Both the position numbers and the translations under genes were made by a program. 64,000 nt of DNA from Siphonodentalium dalli (Eukaryota; Mollusca; Scaphopoda; Gadilida; Siphonodentaliidae): assembly GCA_032622095.1 (NCBI GenBank), contig CP136066.1:128495917-128559916 (forward strand). The letters are read 5' to 3'. Positions 35,299-49,767 of this stretch are shown piece after piece. Position 1 is the stretch's first letter. Every line of letters begins with the position of its first letter. The notes under the pieces were generated by a model, which was not told the origin of the DNA, ran no database searches, and saw only the letters and a program-made list of their open reading frames with translations.

Positions 35299-36655
35299 TC
35301 AAAAAAGCACATTTTTCCACCACAAGTCATATTCAGGCCCCATTTTCACACAGTTTTTGGGGTCTGGTGTTGCAAACTTGGATCGGCTATGGAAGACTGT
35401 ACAAGATCCTTTCCATGAGAGAACTTCTGGTGATGTGAGGTCATTGAGTCCAGATCTGATCAGCTGAGCATCAAGCACATGACTTTATCAGCACATGGAA
35501 GACTAAAATATGACATTTTCAGGTCTGCAAGGGTGATCCAAGATAACTGCATGTGGGTGTATATTGAATTAGTTGAACAAAGATATGCTCTCTTTGAAAT
35601 GCTGAAGCATTTTCTTAAATGTGTCCAAGTTTTAGTGCTATTAACCTTCAAATGGCCATACCCACCAGTGAAAATGAGACACTTTTATTATATATATCTG
35701 TATATCACTGGCTATAAAATCCAAAATACTTGTTAGATTAGCTTCTTATAACAATTGGTATGTGTGTCATTGACATGCTCATGTAATGGGTAATTTGCAT
35801 TATCATGTGACAATTACCACCTTGAAATTTTTTGAAAATACCTTGAAAAATTGGCATTTTTTATGAAAAATCATACCATTTTTTTGGCCGATGGAAGTGA
35901 AAGAAGACATCAGCAGCAAGAATAGCCACACCATGCATGGGAGATTCATTGGACTGAAAGACCAGGCTGTGAAAAATGCATTAAAATACTTTAAAGTGAC
36001 TCCCAGGAATCAAAAATGCCAAAAAGTTCATTTTTCCCTTTAGGTTACACTGGTGTAAATGTTTTCCATAGGCCTCAGTGCTAACGTTTTAGCGTATGCT
36101 GTTGGCTATATGAACCATGGGTCCAATTTTTTTTTTTAATCTGAAAAATTGACATTTCGGGAAACTTTTTACACAAAAAAATCATATCTGTCTAGCAGGG
36201 AATTCGCCTTTAAATCTTGTGTTTTCGTAACTAGTGTCAGATCCGCATAAAAAAATACTGTCATATTTTAGACCACACCAACAAATTCAAACTTCACTAC
36301 AAAGGGTTAATTCCTGTGCCAATGGCTATCTTACCTATGGGAAATCATAGGGAAGAGGTGTGATGATTTTTTTATGCAAAAAGCACACAAGGCTATTGAC
36401 CAATCAGGGCCCAGTGTCTATTTTATTCTCTCCTATATATTCCTCCCGCATCCGCTAGAGGTCTCTCCGAACCTTATTTACACCAGTGTAACCTTTATAA
36501 AGCGATAGCCCGCTTTTTCGCGGAATAATTGTAACACCCTACATTTTTTCAGAATTGCCCATGAATGAAAAAAATGTGTTCAAAAATAATATCACTTCTG
36601 TGGTTCTTTATTTATCACACACAATTTAACCCCACTCTCTGTAACACATTATTCA
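35299..36655 (+). repeat. Satellite copy 27
   Basis: Common type; no difference noticed. It is the last copy of the mosaic left part. Confidence 0.98.
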
Positions 36656-37554
36656 TCAAAAAAGCACATTTTTCCACCACAAGTCATATTCAGGCCCCAT
36701 TTTCACACAGTTTTTGGGGTCTGGTGTTGCAAACTTGGATCGGCTATGGAAGACTGTACAAGATCCTTTCCATGAGAGAACTTCTGGTGATGTGAGGTCA
36801 TTGAGTCCAGATCTGATCAGCTGAGCATCAAGCACATGACTTTATCAGCACATGGAAGACTAAAATATGACATTTTCAGGTCTGCAAGGGTGATCCAAGA
36901 TAACTGCATGTGGGTGTATATTGAATTAGTTGAACAAAGATATGCTCTCTTTGAAATGCTGAAGCATTTTCTTAAATGTGTCCAAGTTTTAGTGCTATTA
37001 ACCTTCAAATGGCCATACCCACCAGTGAAAATGAGACACTTTTATTATATATATCTGTATATCACTGGCTATAAAATCCAAAATACTTGTTAGATTAGCT
37101 TCTTATAACAATTGGTATGTGTGTCATTGACATGCTCATGTAATGGGTAATTTGCATTATCATGTGACAATTACCACCTTGAAATTCAAACTTCACTACA
37201 AAGGGTTAATTCCTGTGCCAATGGCTATCTTACCTATGGGAAATCATAGGGAAGAGGTGTGATGATTTTTTTATGCAAAAAGCACACAAGGCTATTGACC
37301 AATCAGGGCCCAGTGTCTATTTTATTCTCTCCTATATATTCCTCCCGCATCCGCTAGAGGTCTCTCCGAACCTTATTTACACCAGTGTAACCTTTATAAA
37401 GCGATAGCCCGCTTTTTCGCGGAATAATTGTAACACCCTACATTTTTTCAGAATTGCCCATGAATGAAAAAAATGTGTTCAAAAATAATATCACTTCTGT
37501 GGTTCTTTATTTATCACACACAATTTAACCCCACTCTCTGTAACACATTATTCA
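36656..37554 (+). repeat. Satellite copy 28, internally deleted (899 bp)
   Basis: 458 bp are missing at a junction with AAATT microhomology (37182-37186). The loss takes the 50-codon frame, most of the 48-codon minus-strand frame, the left end and first half of the inverted-repeat element, and the EcoRI site. The CCAAT/TATA segment and the right end are kept. Confidence 0.98.
37182..37186. other. Junction of the 458-bp deletion in copy 28
   Basis: AAATT occurs at both edges of the missing segment in normal copies (527-531 and 986-990 in copy 1) and once at the junction. This is the pattern of microhomology-mediated joining or replication slippage. Confidence 0.95.
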
Positions 37555-38911
37555 TCAAAAAAGCACATTTTTCCACCACAAGTCATATTCAGGCCCCATT
37601 TTCACACAGTTTTTGGGGTCTGGTGTTGCAAACTTGGATCGGCTATGGAAGACTGTACAAGATCCTTTCCATGAGAGAACTTCTGGTGATGTGAGGTCAT
37701 TGAGTCCAGATCTGATCAGCTGAGCATCAAGCACATGACTTTATCAGCACATGGAAGACTAAAATATGACATTTTCAGGTCTGCAAGGGTGATCCAAGAT
37801 AACTGCAGGTGGGTGTATATTGAATTAGTTGAACAAAGATATGCTCTCTTTGAAATGCTGAAGCATTTTCTTAAATGTGTCCAAGTTTTAGTGCTATTAA
37901 CCTTCAAATGGCCATACCCACCAGTGAAAATGAGACACTTTTATTATATATATCTGTATATCACTGGCTATAAAATCCAAAATACTTGTTAGATTAGCTT
38001 CTTATAACAATTGGTATGTGTGTCATTGACATGCTCATGTAATGGGTAATTTGCATTATCATGTGACAATTACCACCTTGAAATTTTTTGAAAATACCTT
38101 GAAAAATTGGCATTTTTTATGAAAAATCATACCATTTTTTTGGCCGATGGAAGTGAAAGAAGACATCAGCAGCAAGAATAGCCACACCATGCATGGGAGA
38201 TTCATTGGACTGAAAGACCAGGCTGTGAAAAATGCATTAAAATACTTTAAAGTGACTCCCAGGAATCAAAAATGCCAAAAAGTTCATTTTTCCCTTTAGG
38301 TTACACTGGTGTAAATGTTTTCCATAGGCCTCAGTGCTAACGTTTTAGCGTATGCTGTTGGCTATATGAACCATGGGTCCAATTTTTTTTTTTAATCTGA
38401 AAAATTGACATTTCGGGAAACTTTTTACACAAAAAAATCATATCTGTCTAGCAGGGAATTCGCCTTTAAATCTTGTGTTTTCGTAACTAGTGTCAGATCC
38501 GCATAAAAAAATACTGTCATATTTTAGACCACACCAACAAATTCAAACTTCACTACAAAGGGTTAATTCCTGTGCCAATGGCTATCTTACCTATGGGAAA
38601 TCATAGGGAAGAGGTGTGATGATTTTTTTATGCAAAAAGCACACAAGGCTATTGACCAATCAGGGCCCAGTGTCTATTTTATTCTCTCCTATATATTCCT
38701 CCCGCATCCGCTAGAGGTCTCTCCGAACCTTATTTACACCAGTGTAACCTTTATAAAGCGATAGCCCGCTTTTTCGCGGAATAATTGTAACACCCTACAT
38801 TTTTTCAGAATTGCCCATGAATGAAAAAAATGTGTTCAAAAATAATATCACTTCTGTGGTTCTTTATTTATCACACACAATTTAACCCCACTCTCTGTAA
38901 CACATTATTCA
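37555..38911 (+). repeat. Satellite copy 29
   Basis: T to G at 37808, shared only with copy 30. Confidence 0.98.
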
Positions 38912-40268
38912 TCAAAAAAGCACATTTTTCCACCACAAGTCATATTCAGGCCCCATTTTCACACAGTTTTTGGGGTCTGGTGTTGCAAACTTGGATCGGC
39001 TATGGAAGACTGTACAAGATCCTTTCCATGAGAGAACTTCTGGTGATGTGAGGTCATTGAGTCCAGATCTGATCAGCTGAGCATCAAGCACATGACTTTA
39101 TCAGCACATGGAAGACTAAAATATGACATTTTCAGGTCTGCAAGGGTGATCCAAGATAACTGCAGGTGGGTGTATATTGAATTAGTTGAACAAAGATATG
39201 CTCTCTTTGAAATGCTGAAGCATTTTCTTAAATGTGTCCAAGTTTTAGTGCTATTAACCTTCAAATGGCCATACCCACCAGTGAAAATGAGACACTTTTA
39301 TTATATATATCTGTATATCACTGGCTATAAAATCCAAAATACTTGTTAGATTAGCTTCTTATAACAATTGGTATGTGTGTCATTGACATGCTCATGTAAT
39401 GGGTAATTTGCATTATCATGTGACAATTACCACCTTGAAATTTTTTGAAAATACCTTGAAAAATTGGCATTTTTTATGAAAAATCATACCATTTTTTTGG
39501 CCGATGGAAGTGAAAGAAGACATCAGCAGCAAGAATAGCCACACCATGCATGGGAGATTCATTGGACTGAAAGACCAGGCTGTGAAAAATGCATTAAAAT
39601 ACTTTAAAGTGACTCCCAGGAATCAAAAATGCCAAAAAGTTCATTTTTCCCTTTAGGTTACACTGGTGTAAATGTTTTCCATAGGCCTCAGTGCTAACGT
39701 TTTAGCGTATGCTGTTGGCTATATGAACCATGGGTCCAATTTTTTTTTTTAATCTGAAAAATTGACATTTCGGGAAACTTTTTACACAAAAAAATCATAT
39801 CTGTCTAGCAGGGAATTCGCCTTTAAATCTTGTGTTTTCGTAACTAGTGTCAGATCCGCATAAAAAAATACTGTCATATTTTAGACCACACCAACAAATT
39901 CAAACTTCACTACAAAGGGTTAATTCCTGTGCCAATGGCTATCTTACCTATGGGAAATCATAGGGAAGAGGTGTGATGATTTTTTTATGCAAAAAGCACA
40001 CAAGGCTATTGACCAATCAGGGCCCAGTGTCTATTTTATTCTCTCCTATATATTCCTCCCGCATCCGCTAGAGGTCTCTCCGAACCTTATTTACACCAGT
40101 GTAACCTTTATAAAGCGATAGCCCGCTTTTTCGCGGAATAATTGTAACACCCTACATTTTTTCAGAATTGCCCATGAATGAAAAAAATGTGTTCAAAAAT
40201 AATATCACTTCTGTGGTTCTTTATTTATCACACACAATTTAACCCCACTCTCTGTAACACATTATTCA
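38912..40268 (+). repeat. Satellite copy 30
   Basis: T to G at 39165, as in copy 29. Confidence 0.98.
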
Positions 40269-41625
40269 TCAAAAAAGCACATTTTTCCACCACAAGTCAT
40301 ATTCAGGCCCCATTTTCACACAGTTTTTGGGGTCTGGTGTTGCAAACTTGGATCGGCTATGGAAGACTGTACAAGATCCTTTCCATGAGAGAACTTCTGG
40401 TGATGTGAGGTCATTGAGTCCAGATCTGATCAGCTGAGCATCAAGCACATGACTTTATCAGCACATGGAAGACTAAAATATGACATTTTCAGGTCTGCAA
40501 GGGTGATCCAAGATAACTGCATGTGGGTGTATATTGAGTTAGTTGAACAAAGATATGCTCTCTTTGAAATGCTGAAGCATTTTCTTAAATGTGTCCAAGT
40601 TTTAGTGCTATTAACCTTCAAATGGCCATACCCACCAGTGAAAATGAGACACTTTTATTATATATATCTGTATATCACTGGCTATAAAATCCAAAATACT
40701 TGTTAGATTAGCTTCTTATAACAATTGGTATGTGTGTCATTGACATGCTCATGTAATGGGTAATTTGCATTATCATGTGACAATTACCACCTTGAAATTT
40801 TTTGAAAATACCTTGAAAAATTGGCATTTTTTATGAAAAATCATACCATTTTTTTGGCCGATGGAAGTGAAAGAAGACATCAGCAGCAAGAATAGCCACA
40901 CCATGCATGGGAGATTCATTGGACTGAAAGACCAGGCTGTGAAAAATGCATTAAAATACTTTAAAGTGACTCCCAGGAATCAAAAATGCCAAAAAGTTCA
41001 TTTTTCCCTTTAGGTTACACTGGTGTAAATGTTTTCCATAGGCCTCAGTGCTAACGTTTTAGCGTATGCTGTTGGCTATATGAACCATGGGTCCAATTTT
41101 TTTTTTTAATCTGAAAAATTGACATTTCGGGAAACTTTTTACACAAAAAAATCATATCTGTCTAGCAGGGAATTCGCCTTTAAATCTTGTGTTTTCGTAA
41201 CTAGTGTCAGATCCGCATAAAAAAATACTGTCATATTTTAGACCACACCAACAAATTCAAACTTCACTACAAAGGGTTAATTCCTGTGCCAATGGCTATC
41301 TTACCTATGGGAAATCATAGGGAAGAGGTGTGATGATTTTTTTATGCAAAAAGCACACAAGGCTATTGACCAATCAGGGCCCAGTGTCTATTTTATTCTC
41401 TCCTATATATTCCTCCCGCATCCGCTAGAGGTCTCTCCGAACCTTATTTACACCAGTGTAACCTTTATAAAGCGATAGCCCGCTTTTTCGCGGAATAATT
41501 GTAACACCCTACATTTTTTCAGAATTGCCCATGAATGAAAAAAATGTGTTCAAAAATAATATCACTTCTGTGGTTCTTTATTTATCACACACAATTTAAC
41601 CCCACTCTCTGTAACACATTATTCA
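40269..41625 (+). repeat. Satellite copy 31
   Basis: First copy with the A to G change (40538) carried by every later copy. Confidence 0.98.
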
Positions 41626-42982
41626 TCAAAAAAGCACATTTTTCCACCACAAGTCATATTCAGGCCCCATTTTCACACAGTTTTTGGGGTCTGGTGTTGC
41701 AAACTTGGATCGGCTATGGAAGACTGTACAAGATCCTTTCCATGAGAGAACTTCTGGTGATGTGAGGTCATTGAGTCCAGATCTGATCAGCTGAGCATCA
41801 AGCACATGACTTTATCAGCACATGGAAGACTAAAATATGACATTTTCAGGTCTGCAAGGGTGATCCAAGATAACTGCATGTGGGTGTATATTGAGTTAGT
41901 TGAACAAAGATATGCTCTCTTTGAAATGCTGAAGCATTTTCTTAAATGTGTCCAAGTTTTAGTGCTATTAACCTTCAAATGGCCATACCCACCAGTGAAA
42001 ATGAGACACTTTTATTATATATATCTGTATATCACTGGCTATAAAATCCAAAATACTTGTTAGATTAGCTTCTTATAACAATTGGTATGTGTGTCATTGA
42101 CATGCTCATGTAATGGGTAATTTGCATTATCATGTGACAATTACCACCTTGAAATTTTTTGAAAATACCTTGAAAAATTGGCATTTTTTATGAAAAATCA
42201 TACCATTTTTTTGGCCGATGGAAGTGAAAGAAGACATCAGCAGCAAGAATAGCCACACCATGCATGGGAGATTCATTGGACTGAAAGACCAGGCTGTGAA
42301 AAATGCATTAAAATACTTTAAAGTGACTCCCAGGAATCAAAAATGCCAAAAAGTTCATTTTTCCCTTTAGGTTACACTGGTGTAAATGTTTTCCATAGGC
42401 CTCAGTGCTAACGTTTTAGCGTATGCTGTTGGCTATATGAACCATGGGTCCAATTTTTTTTTTTAATCTGAAAAATTGACATTTCGGGAAACTTTTTACA
42501 CAAAAAAATCATATCTGTCTAGCAGGGAATTCGCCTTTAAATCTTGTGTTTTCGTAACTAGTGTCAGATCCGCATAAAAAAATACTGTCATATTTTAGAC
42601 CACACCAACAAATTCAAACTTCACTACAAAGGGTTAATTCCTGTGCCAATGGCTATCTTACCTATGGGAAATCATAGGGAAGAGGTGTGATGATTTTTTT
42701 ATGCAAAAAGCACACAAGGCTATTGACCAATCAGGGCCCAGTGTCTATTTTATTCTCTCCTATATATTCCTCCCGCATCCGCTAGAGGTCTCTCCGAACC
42801 TTATTTACACCAGTGTAACCTTTATAAAGCGATAGCCCGCTTTTTCGCGGAATAATTGTAACACCCTACATTTTTTCAGAATTGCCCATGAATGAAAAAA
42901 ATGTGTTCAAAAATAATATCACTTCTGTGGTTCTTTATTTATCACACACAATTTAACCCCACTCTCTGTAACACATTATTCA
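41626..42982 (+). repeat. Satellite copy 32
   Basis: Right-block type (G at 41895); nothing private noticed. Confidence 0.98.
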
Positions 42983-44339
42983 TCAAAAAAGCACATTTTT
43001 CCACCACAAGTCATATTCAGGCCCCATTTTCACACAGTTTTTGGGGTCTGGTGTTGCAAACTTGGATCGGCTATGGAAGACTGTACAAGATCCTTTCCAT
43101 GAGAGAACTTCTGGTGATGTGAGGTCATTGAGTCCAGATCTGATCAGCTGAGCATCAAGCACATGACTTTATCAGCACATGGAAGACTAAAATATGACAT
43201 TTTCAGGTCTGCAAGGGTGATCCAAGATAACTGCATGTGGGTGTATATTGAGTTAGTTGAACAAAGATATGCTCTCTTTGAAATGCTGAAGCATTTTCTT
43301 AAATGTGTCCAAGTTTTAGTGCTATTAACCTTCAAATGGCCATACCCACCAGTGAAAATGAGACACTTTTATTATATATATCTGTATATCACTGGCTATA
43401 AAATCCAAAATACTTGTTAGATTAGCTTCTTATAACAATTGGTATGTGTGTCATTGACATGCTCATGTAATGGGTAATTTGCATTATCATGTGACAATTA
43501 CCACCTTGAAATTTTTTGAAAATACCTTGAAAAATTGGCATTTTTTATGAAAAATCATACCATTTTTTTGGCCGATGGAAGTGAAAGAAGACATCAGCAG
43601 CAAGAATAGCCACACCATGCATGGGAGATTCATTGGACTGAAAGACCAGGCTGTGAAAAATGCATTAAAATACTTTAAAGTGACTCCCAGGAATCAAAAA
43701 TGCCAAAAAGTTCATTTTTCCCTTTAGGTTACACTGGTGTAAATGTTTTCCATAGGCCTCAGTGCTAACGTTTTAGCGTATGCTGTTGGCTATATGAACC
43801 ATGGGTCCAATTTTTTTTTTTAATCTGAAAAATTGACATTTCGGGAAACTTTTTACACAAAAAAATCATATCTGTCTAGCAGGGAATTCGCCTTTAAATC
43901 TTGTGTTTTCGTAACTAGTGTCAGATCCGCATAAAAAAATACTGTCATATTTTAGACCACACCAACAAATTCAAACTTCACTACAAAGGGTTAATTCCTG
44001 TGCCAATGGCTATCTTACCTATGGGAAATCATAGGGAAGAGGTGTGATGATTTTTTTATGCAAAAAGCACACAAGGCTATTGACCAATCAGGGCCCAGTG
44101 TCTATTTTATTCTCTCCTATATATTCCTCCCGCATCCGCTAGAGGTCTCTCCGAACCTTATTTACACCAGTGTAACCTTTATAAAGCGATAGCCCGCTTT
44201 TTCGCGGAATAATTGTAACACCCTACATTTTTTCAGAATTGCCCATGAATGAAAAAAATGTGTTCAAAAATAATATCACTTCTGTGGTTCTTTATTTATC
44301 ACACACAATTTAACCCCACTCTCTGTAACACATTATTCA
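42983..44339 (+). repeat. Satellite copy 33
   Basis: Right-block type (G at 43252); nothing private noticed. Confidence 0.98.
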
Positions 44340-45696
44340 TCAAAAAAGCACATTTTTCCACCACAAGTCATATTCAGGCCCCATTTTCACACAGTTTTTG
44401 GGGTCTGGTGTTGCAAACTTGGATCGGCTATGGAAGACTGTACAAGATCCTTTCCATGAGAGAACTTCTGGTGATGTGAGGTCATTGAGTCCAGATCTGA
44501 TCAGCTGAGCATCAAGCACATGACTTTATCAGCACATGGAAGACTAAAATATGACATTTTCAGGTCTGCAAGGGTGATCCAAGATAACTGCATGTGGGTG
44601 TATATTGAGTTAGTTGAACAAAGATATGCTCTCTTTGAAATGCTGAAGCATTTTCTTAAATGTGTCCAAGTTTTAGTGCTATTAACCTTCAAATGGCCAT
44701 ACCCACCAGTGAAAATGAGACACTTTTATTATATATATCTGTATATCACTGGCTATAAAATCCAAAATACTTGTTAGATTAGCTTCTTATAACAATTGGT
44801 ATGTGTGTCATTGACATGCTCATGTAATGGGTAATTTGCATTATCATGTGACAATTACCACCTTGAAATTTTTTGAAAATACCTTGAAAAATTGGCATTT
44901 TTTATGAAAAATCATACCATTTTTTTGGCCGATGGAAGTGAAAGAAGACATCAGCAGCAAGAATAGCCACACCATGCATGGGAGATTCATTGGACTGAAA
45001 GACCAGGCTGTGAAAAATGCATTAAAATACTTTAAAGTGACTCCCAGGAATCAAAAATGCCAAAAAGTTCATTTTTCCCTTTAGGTTACACTGGTGTAAA
45101 TGTTTTCCATAGGCCTCAGTGCTAACGTTTTAGCGTATGCTGTTGGCTATATGAACCATGGGTCCAATTTTTTTTTTTAATCTGAAAAATTGACATTTCG
45201 GGAAACTTTTTACACAAAAAAATCATATCTGTCTAGCAGGGAATTCGCCTTTAAATCTTGTGTTTTCGTAACTAGTGTCAGATCCGCATAAAAAAATACT
45301 GTCATATTTTAGACCACACCAACAAATTCAAACTTCACTACAAAGGGTTAATTCCTGTGCCAATGGCTATCTTACCTATGGGAAATCATAGGGAAGAGGT
45401 GTGATGATTTTTTTATGCAAAAAGCACACAAGGCTATTGACCAATCAGGGCCCAGTGTCTATTTTATTCTCTCCTATATATTCCTCCCGCATCCGCTAGA
45501 GGTCTCTCCGAACCTTATTTACACCAGTGTAACCTTTATAAAGCGATAGCCCGCTTTTTCGCGGAATAATTGTAACACCCTACATTTTTTCAGAATTGCC
45601 CATGAATGAAAAAAATGTGTTCAAAAATAATATCACTTCTGTGGTTCTTTATTTATCACACACAATTTAACCCCACTCTCTGTAACACATTATTCA
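44340..45696 (+). repeat. Satellite copy 34
   Basis: Right-block type (G at 44609); nothing private noticed. Confidence 0.98.
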
Positions 45697-47053
45697 TCAA
45701 AAAAGCACATTTTTCCACCACAAGTCATATTCAGGCCCCATTTTCACACAGTTTTTGGGGTCTGGTGTTGCAAACTTGGATCGGCTATGGAAGACTGTAC
45801 AAGATCCTTTCCATGAGAGAACTTCTGGTGATGTGAGGTCATTGAGTCCAGATCTGATCAGCTGAGCATCAAGCACATGACTTTATCAGCACATGGAAGA
45901 CTAAAATATGACATTTTCAGGTCTGCAAGGGTGATCCAAGATAACTGCATGTGGGTGTATATTGAGTTAGTTGAACAAAGATATGCTCTCTTTGAAATGC
46001 TGAAGCATTTTCTTAAATGTGTCCAAGTTTTAGTGCTATTAACCTTCAAATGGCCATACCCACCAGTGAAAATGAGACACTTTTATTATATATATCTGTA
46101 TATCACTGGCTATAAAATCCAAAATACTTGTTAGATTAGCTTCTTATAACAATTGGTATGTGTGTCATTGACATGCTCATGTAATGGGTAATTTGCATTA
46201 TCATGTGACAATTACCACCTTGAAATTTTTTGAAAATACCTTGAAAAATTGGCATTTTTTATGAAAAATCATACCATTTTTTTGGCCGATGGAAGTGAAA
46301 GAAGACATCAGCAGCAAGAATAGCCACACCATGCATGGGAGATTCATTGGACTGAAAGACCAGGCTGTGAAAAATGCATTAAAATACTTTAAAGTGACTC
46401 CCAGGAATCAAAAATGCCAAAAAGTTCATTTTTCCCTTTAGGTTACACTGGTGTAAATGTTTTCCATAGGCCTCAGTGCTAACGTTTTAGCGTATGCTGT
46501 TGGCTATATGAACCATGGGTCCAATTTTTTTTTTTAATCTGAAAAATTGACATTTCGGGAAACTTTTTACACAAAAAAATCATATCTGTCTAGCAGGGAA
46601 TTCGCCTTTAAATCTTGTGTTTTCGTAACTAGTGTCAGATCCGCATAAAAAAATACTGTCATATTTTAGACCACACCAACAAATTCAAACTTCACTACAA
46701 AGGGTTAATTCCTGTGCCAATGGCTATCTTACCTATGGGAAATCATAGGGAAGAGGTGTGATGATTTTTTTATGCAAAAAGCACACAAGGCTATTGACCA
46801 ATCAGGGCCCAGTGTCTATTTTATTCTCTCCTATATATTCCTCCCGCATCCGCTAGAGGTCTCTCCGAACCTTATTTACACCAGTGTAACCTTTATAAAG
46901 CGATAGCCCGCTTTTTCGCGGAATAATTGTAACACCCTACATTTTTTCAGAATTGCCCATGAATGAAAAAAATGTGTTCAAAAATAATATCACTTCTGTG
47001 GTTCTTTATTTATCACACACAATTTAACCCCACTCTCTGTAACACATTATTCA
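45697..47053 (+). repeat. Satellite copy 35
   Basis: Right-block type (G at 45966); nothing private noticed. Confidence 0.98.
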
Positions 47054-48410
47054 TCAAAAAAGCACATTTTTCCACCACAAGTCATATTCAGGCCCCATTT
47101 TCACACAGTTTTTGGGGTCTGGTGTTGCAAACTTGGATCGGCTATGGAAGACTGTACAAGATCCTTTCCATGAGAGAACTTCTGGTGATGTGAGGTCATT
47201 GAGTCCAGATCTGATCAGCTGAGCATCAAGCACATGACTTTATCAGCACATGGAAGACTAAAATATGACATTTTCAGGTCTGCAAGGGTGATCCAAGATA
47301 ACTGCATGTGGGTGTATATTGAGTTAGTTGAACAAAGATATGCTCTCTTTGAAATGCTGAAGCATTTTCTTAAATGTGTCCAAGTTTTAGTGCTATTAAC
47401 CTTCAAATGGCCATACCCACCAGTGAAAATGAGACACTTTTATTATATATATCTGTATATCACTGGCTATAAAATCCAAAATACTTGTTAGATTAGCTTC
47501 TTATAACAATTGGTATGTGTGTCATTGACATGCTCATGTAATGGGTAATTTGCATTATCATGTGACAATTACCACCTTGAAATTTTTTGAAAATACCTTG
47601 AAAAATTGGCATTTTTTATGAAAAATCATACCATTTTTTTGGCCGATGGAAGTGAAAGAAGACATCAGCAGCAAGAATAGCCACACCATGCATGGGAGAT
47701 TCATTGGACTGAAAGACCAGGCTGTGAAAAATGCATTAAAATACTTTAAAGTGACTCCCAGGAATCAAAAATGCCAAAAAGTTCATTTTTCCCTTTAGGT
47801 TACACTGGTGTAAATGTTTTCCATAGGCCTCAGTGCTAACGTTTTAGCGTATGCTGTTGGCTATATGAACCATGGGTCCAATTTTTTTTTTTAATCTGAA
47901 AAATTGACATTTCGGGAAACTTTTTACACAAAAAAATCATATCTGTCTAGCAGGGAATTCGCCTTTAAATCTTGTGTTTTCGTAACTAGTGTCAGATCCG
48001 CATAAAAAAATACTGTCATATTTTAGACCACACCAACAAATTCAAACTTCACTACAAAGGGTTAATTCCTGTGCCAATGGCTATCTTACCTATGGGAAAT
48101 CATAGGGAAGAGGTGTGATGATTTTTTTATGCAAAAAGCACACAAGGCTATTGACCAATCAGGGCCCAGTGTCTATTTTATTCTCTCCTATATATTCCTC
48201 CCGCATCCGCTAGAGGTCTCTCCGAACCTTATTTACACCAGTGTAACCTTTATAAAGCGATAGCCCGCTTTTTCGCGGAATAATTGTAACACCCTACATT
48301 TTTTCAGAATTGCCCATGAATGAAAAAAATGTGTTCAAAAATAATATCACTTCTGTGGTTCTTTATTTATCACACACAATTTAACCCCACTCTCTGTAAC
48401 ACATTATTCA
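47054..48410 (+). repeat. Satellite copy 36
   Basis: Right-block type (G at 47323); nothing private noticed. Confidence 0.98.
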
Positions 48411-49767
48411 TCAAAAAAGCACATTTTTCCACCACAAGTCATATTCAGGCCCCATTTTCACACAGTTTTTGGGGTCTGGTGTTGCAAACTTGGATCGGCT
48501 ATGGAAGACTGTACAAGATCCTTTCCATGAGAGAACTTCTGGTGATGTGAGGTCATTGAGTCCAGATCTGATCAGCTGAGCATCAAGCACATGACTTTAT
48601 CAGCACATGGAAGACTAAAATATGACATTTTCAGGTCTGCAAGGGTGATCCAAGATAACTGCATGTGGGTGTATATTGAGTTAGTTGAACAAAGATATGC
48701 TCTCTTTGAAATGCTGAAGCATTTTCTTAAATGTGTCCAAGTTTTAGTGCTATTAACCTTCAAATGGCCATACCCACCAGTGAAAATGAGACACTTTTAT
48801 TATATATATCTGTATATCACTGGCTATAAAATCCAAAATACTTGTTAGATTAGCTTCTTATAACAATTGGTATGTGTGTCATTGACATGCTCATGTAATG
48901 GGTAATTTGCATTATCATGTGACAATTACCACCTTGAAATTTTTTGAAAATACCTTGAAAAATTGGCATTTTTTATGAAAAATCATACCATTTTTTTGGC
49001 CGATGGAAGTGAAAGAAGACATCAGCAGCAAGAATAGCCACACCATGCATGGGAGATTCATTGGACTGAAAGACCAGGCTGTGAAAAATGCATTAAAATA
49101 CTTTAAAGTGACTCCCAGGAATCAAAAATGCCAAAAAGTTCATTTTTCCCTTTAGGTTACACTGGTGTAAATGTTTTCCATAGGCCTCAGTGCTAACGTT
49201 TTAGCGTATGCTGTTGGCTATATGAACCATGGGTCCAATTTTTTTTTTTAATCTGAAAAATTGACATTTCGGGAAACTTTTTACACAAAAAAATCATATC
49301 TGTCTAGCAGGGAATTCGCCTTTAAATCTTGTGTTTTCGTAACTAGTGTCAGATCCGCATAAAAAAATACTGTCATATTTTAGACCACACCAACAAATTC
49401 AAACTTCACTACAAAGGGTTAATTCCTGTGCCAATGGCTATCTTACCTATGGGAAATCATAGGGAAGAGGTGTGATGATTTTTTTATGCAAAAAGCACAC
49501 AAGGCTATTGACCAATCAGGGCCCAGTGTCTATTTTATTCTCTCCTATATATTCCTCCCGCATCCGCTAGAGGTCTCTCCGAACCTTATTTACACCAGTG
49601 TAACCTTTATAAAGCGATAGCCCGCTTTTTCGCGGAATAATTGTAACACCCTACATTTTTTCAGAATTGCCCATGAATGAAAAAAATGTGTTAAAAAATA
49701 ATATCACTTCTGTGGTTCTTTATTTATCAAACACAATTTAACCCCACTCTCTGTAACACATTATTCA
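48411..49767 (+). repeat. Satellite copy 37
   Basis: Right-block type (G at 48680). A at 49693, otherwise known only from copies 1, 19 and 20. Private A at 49730. Confidence 0.98.
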
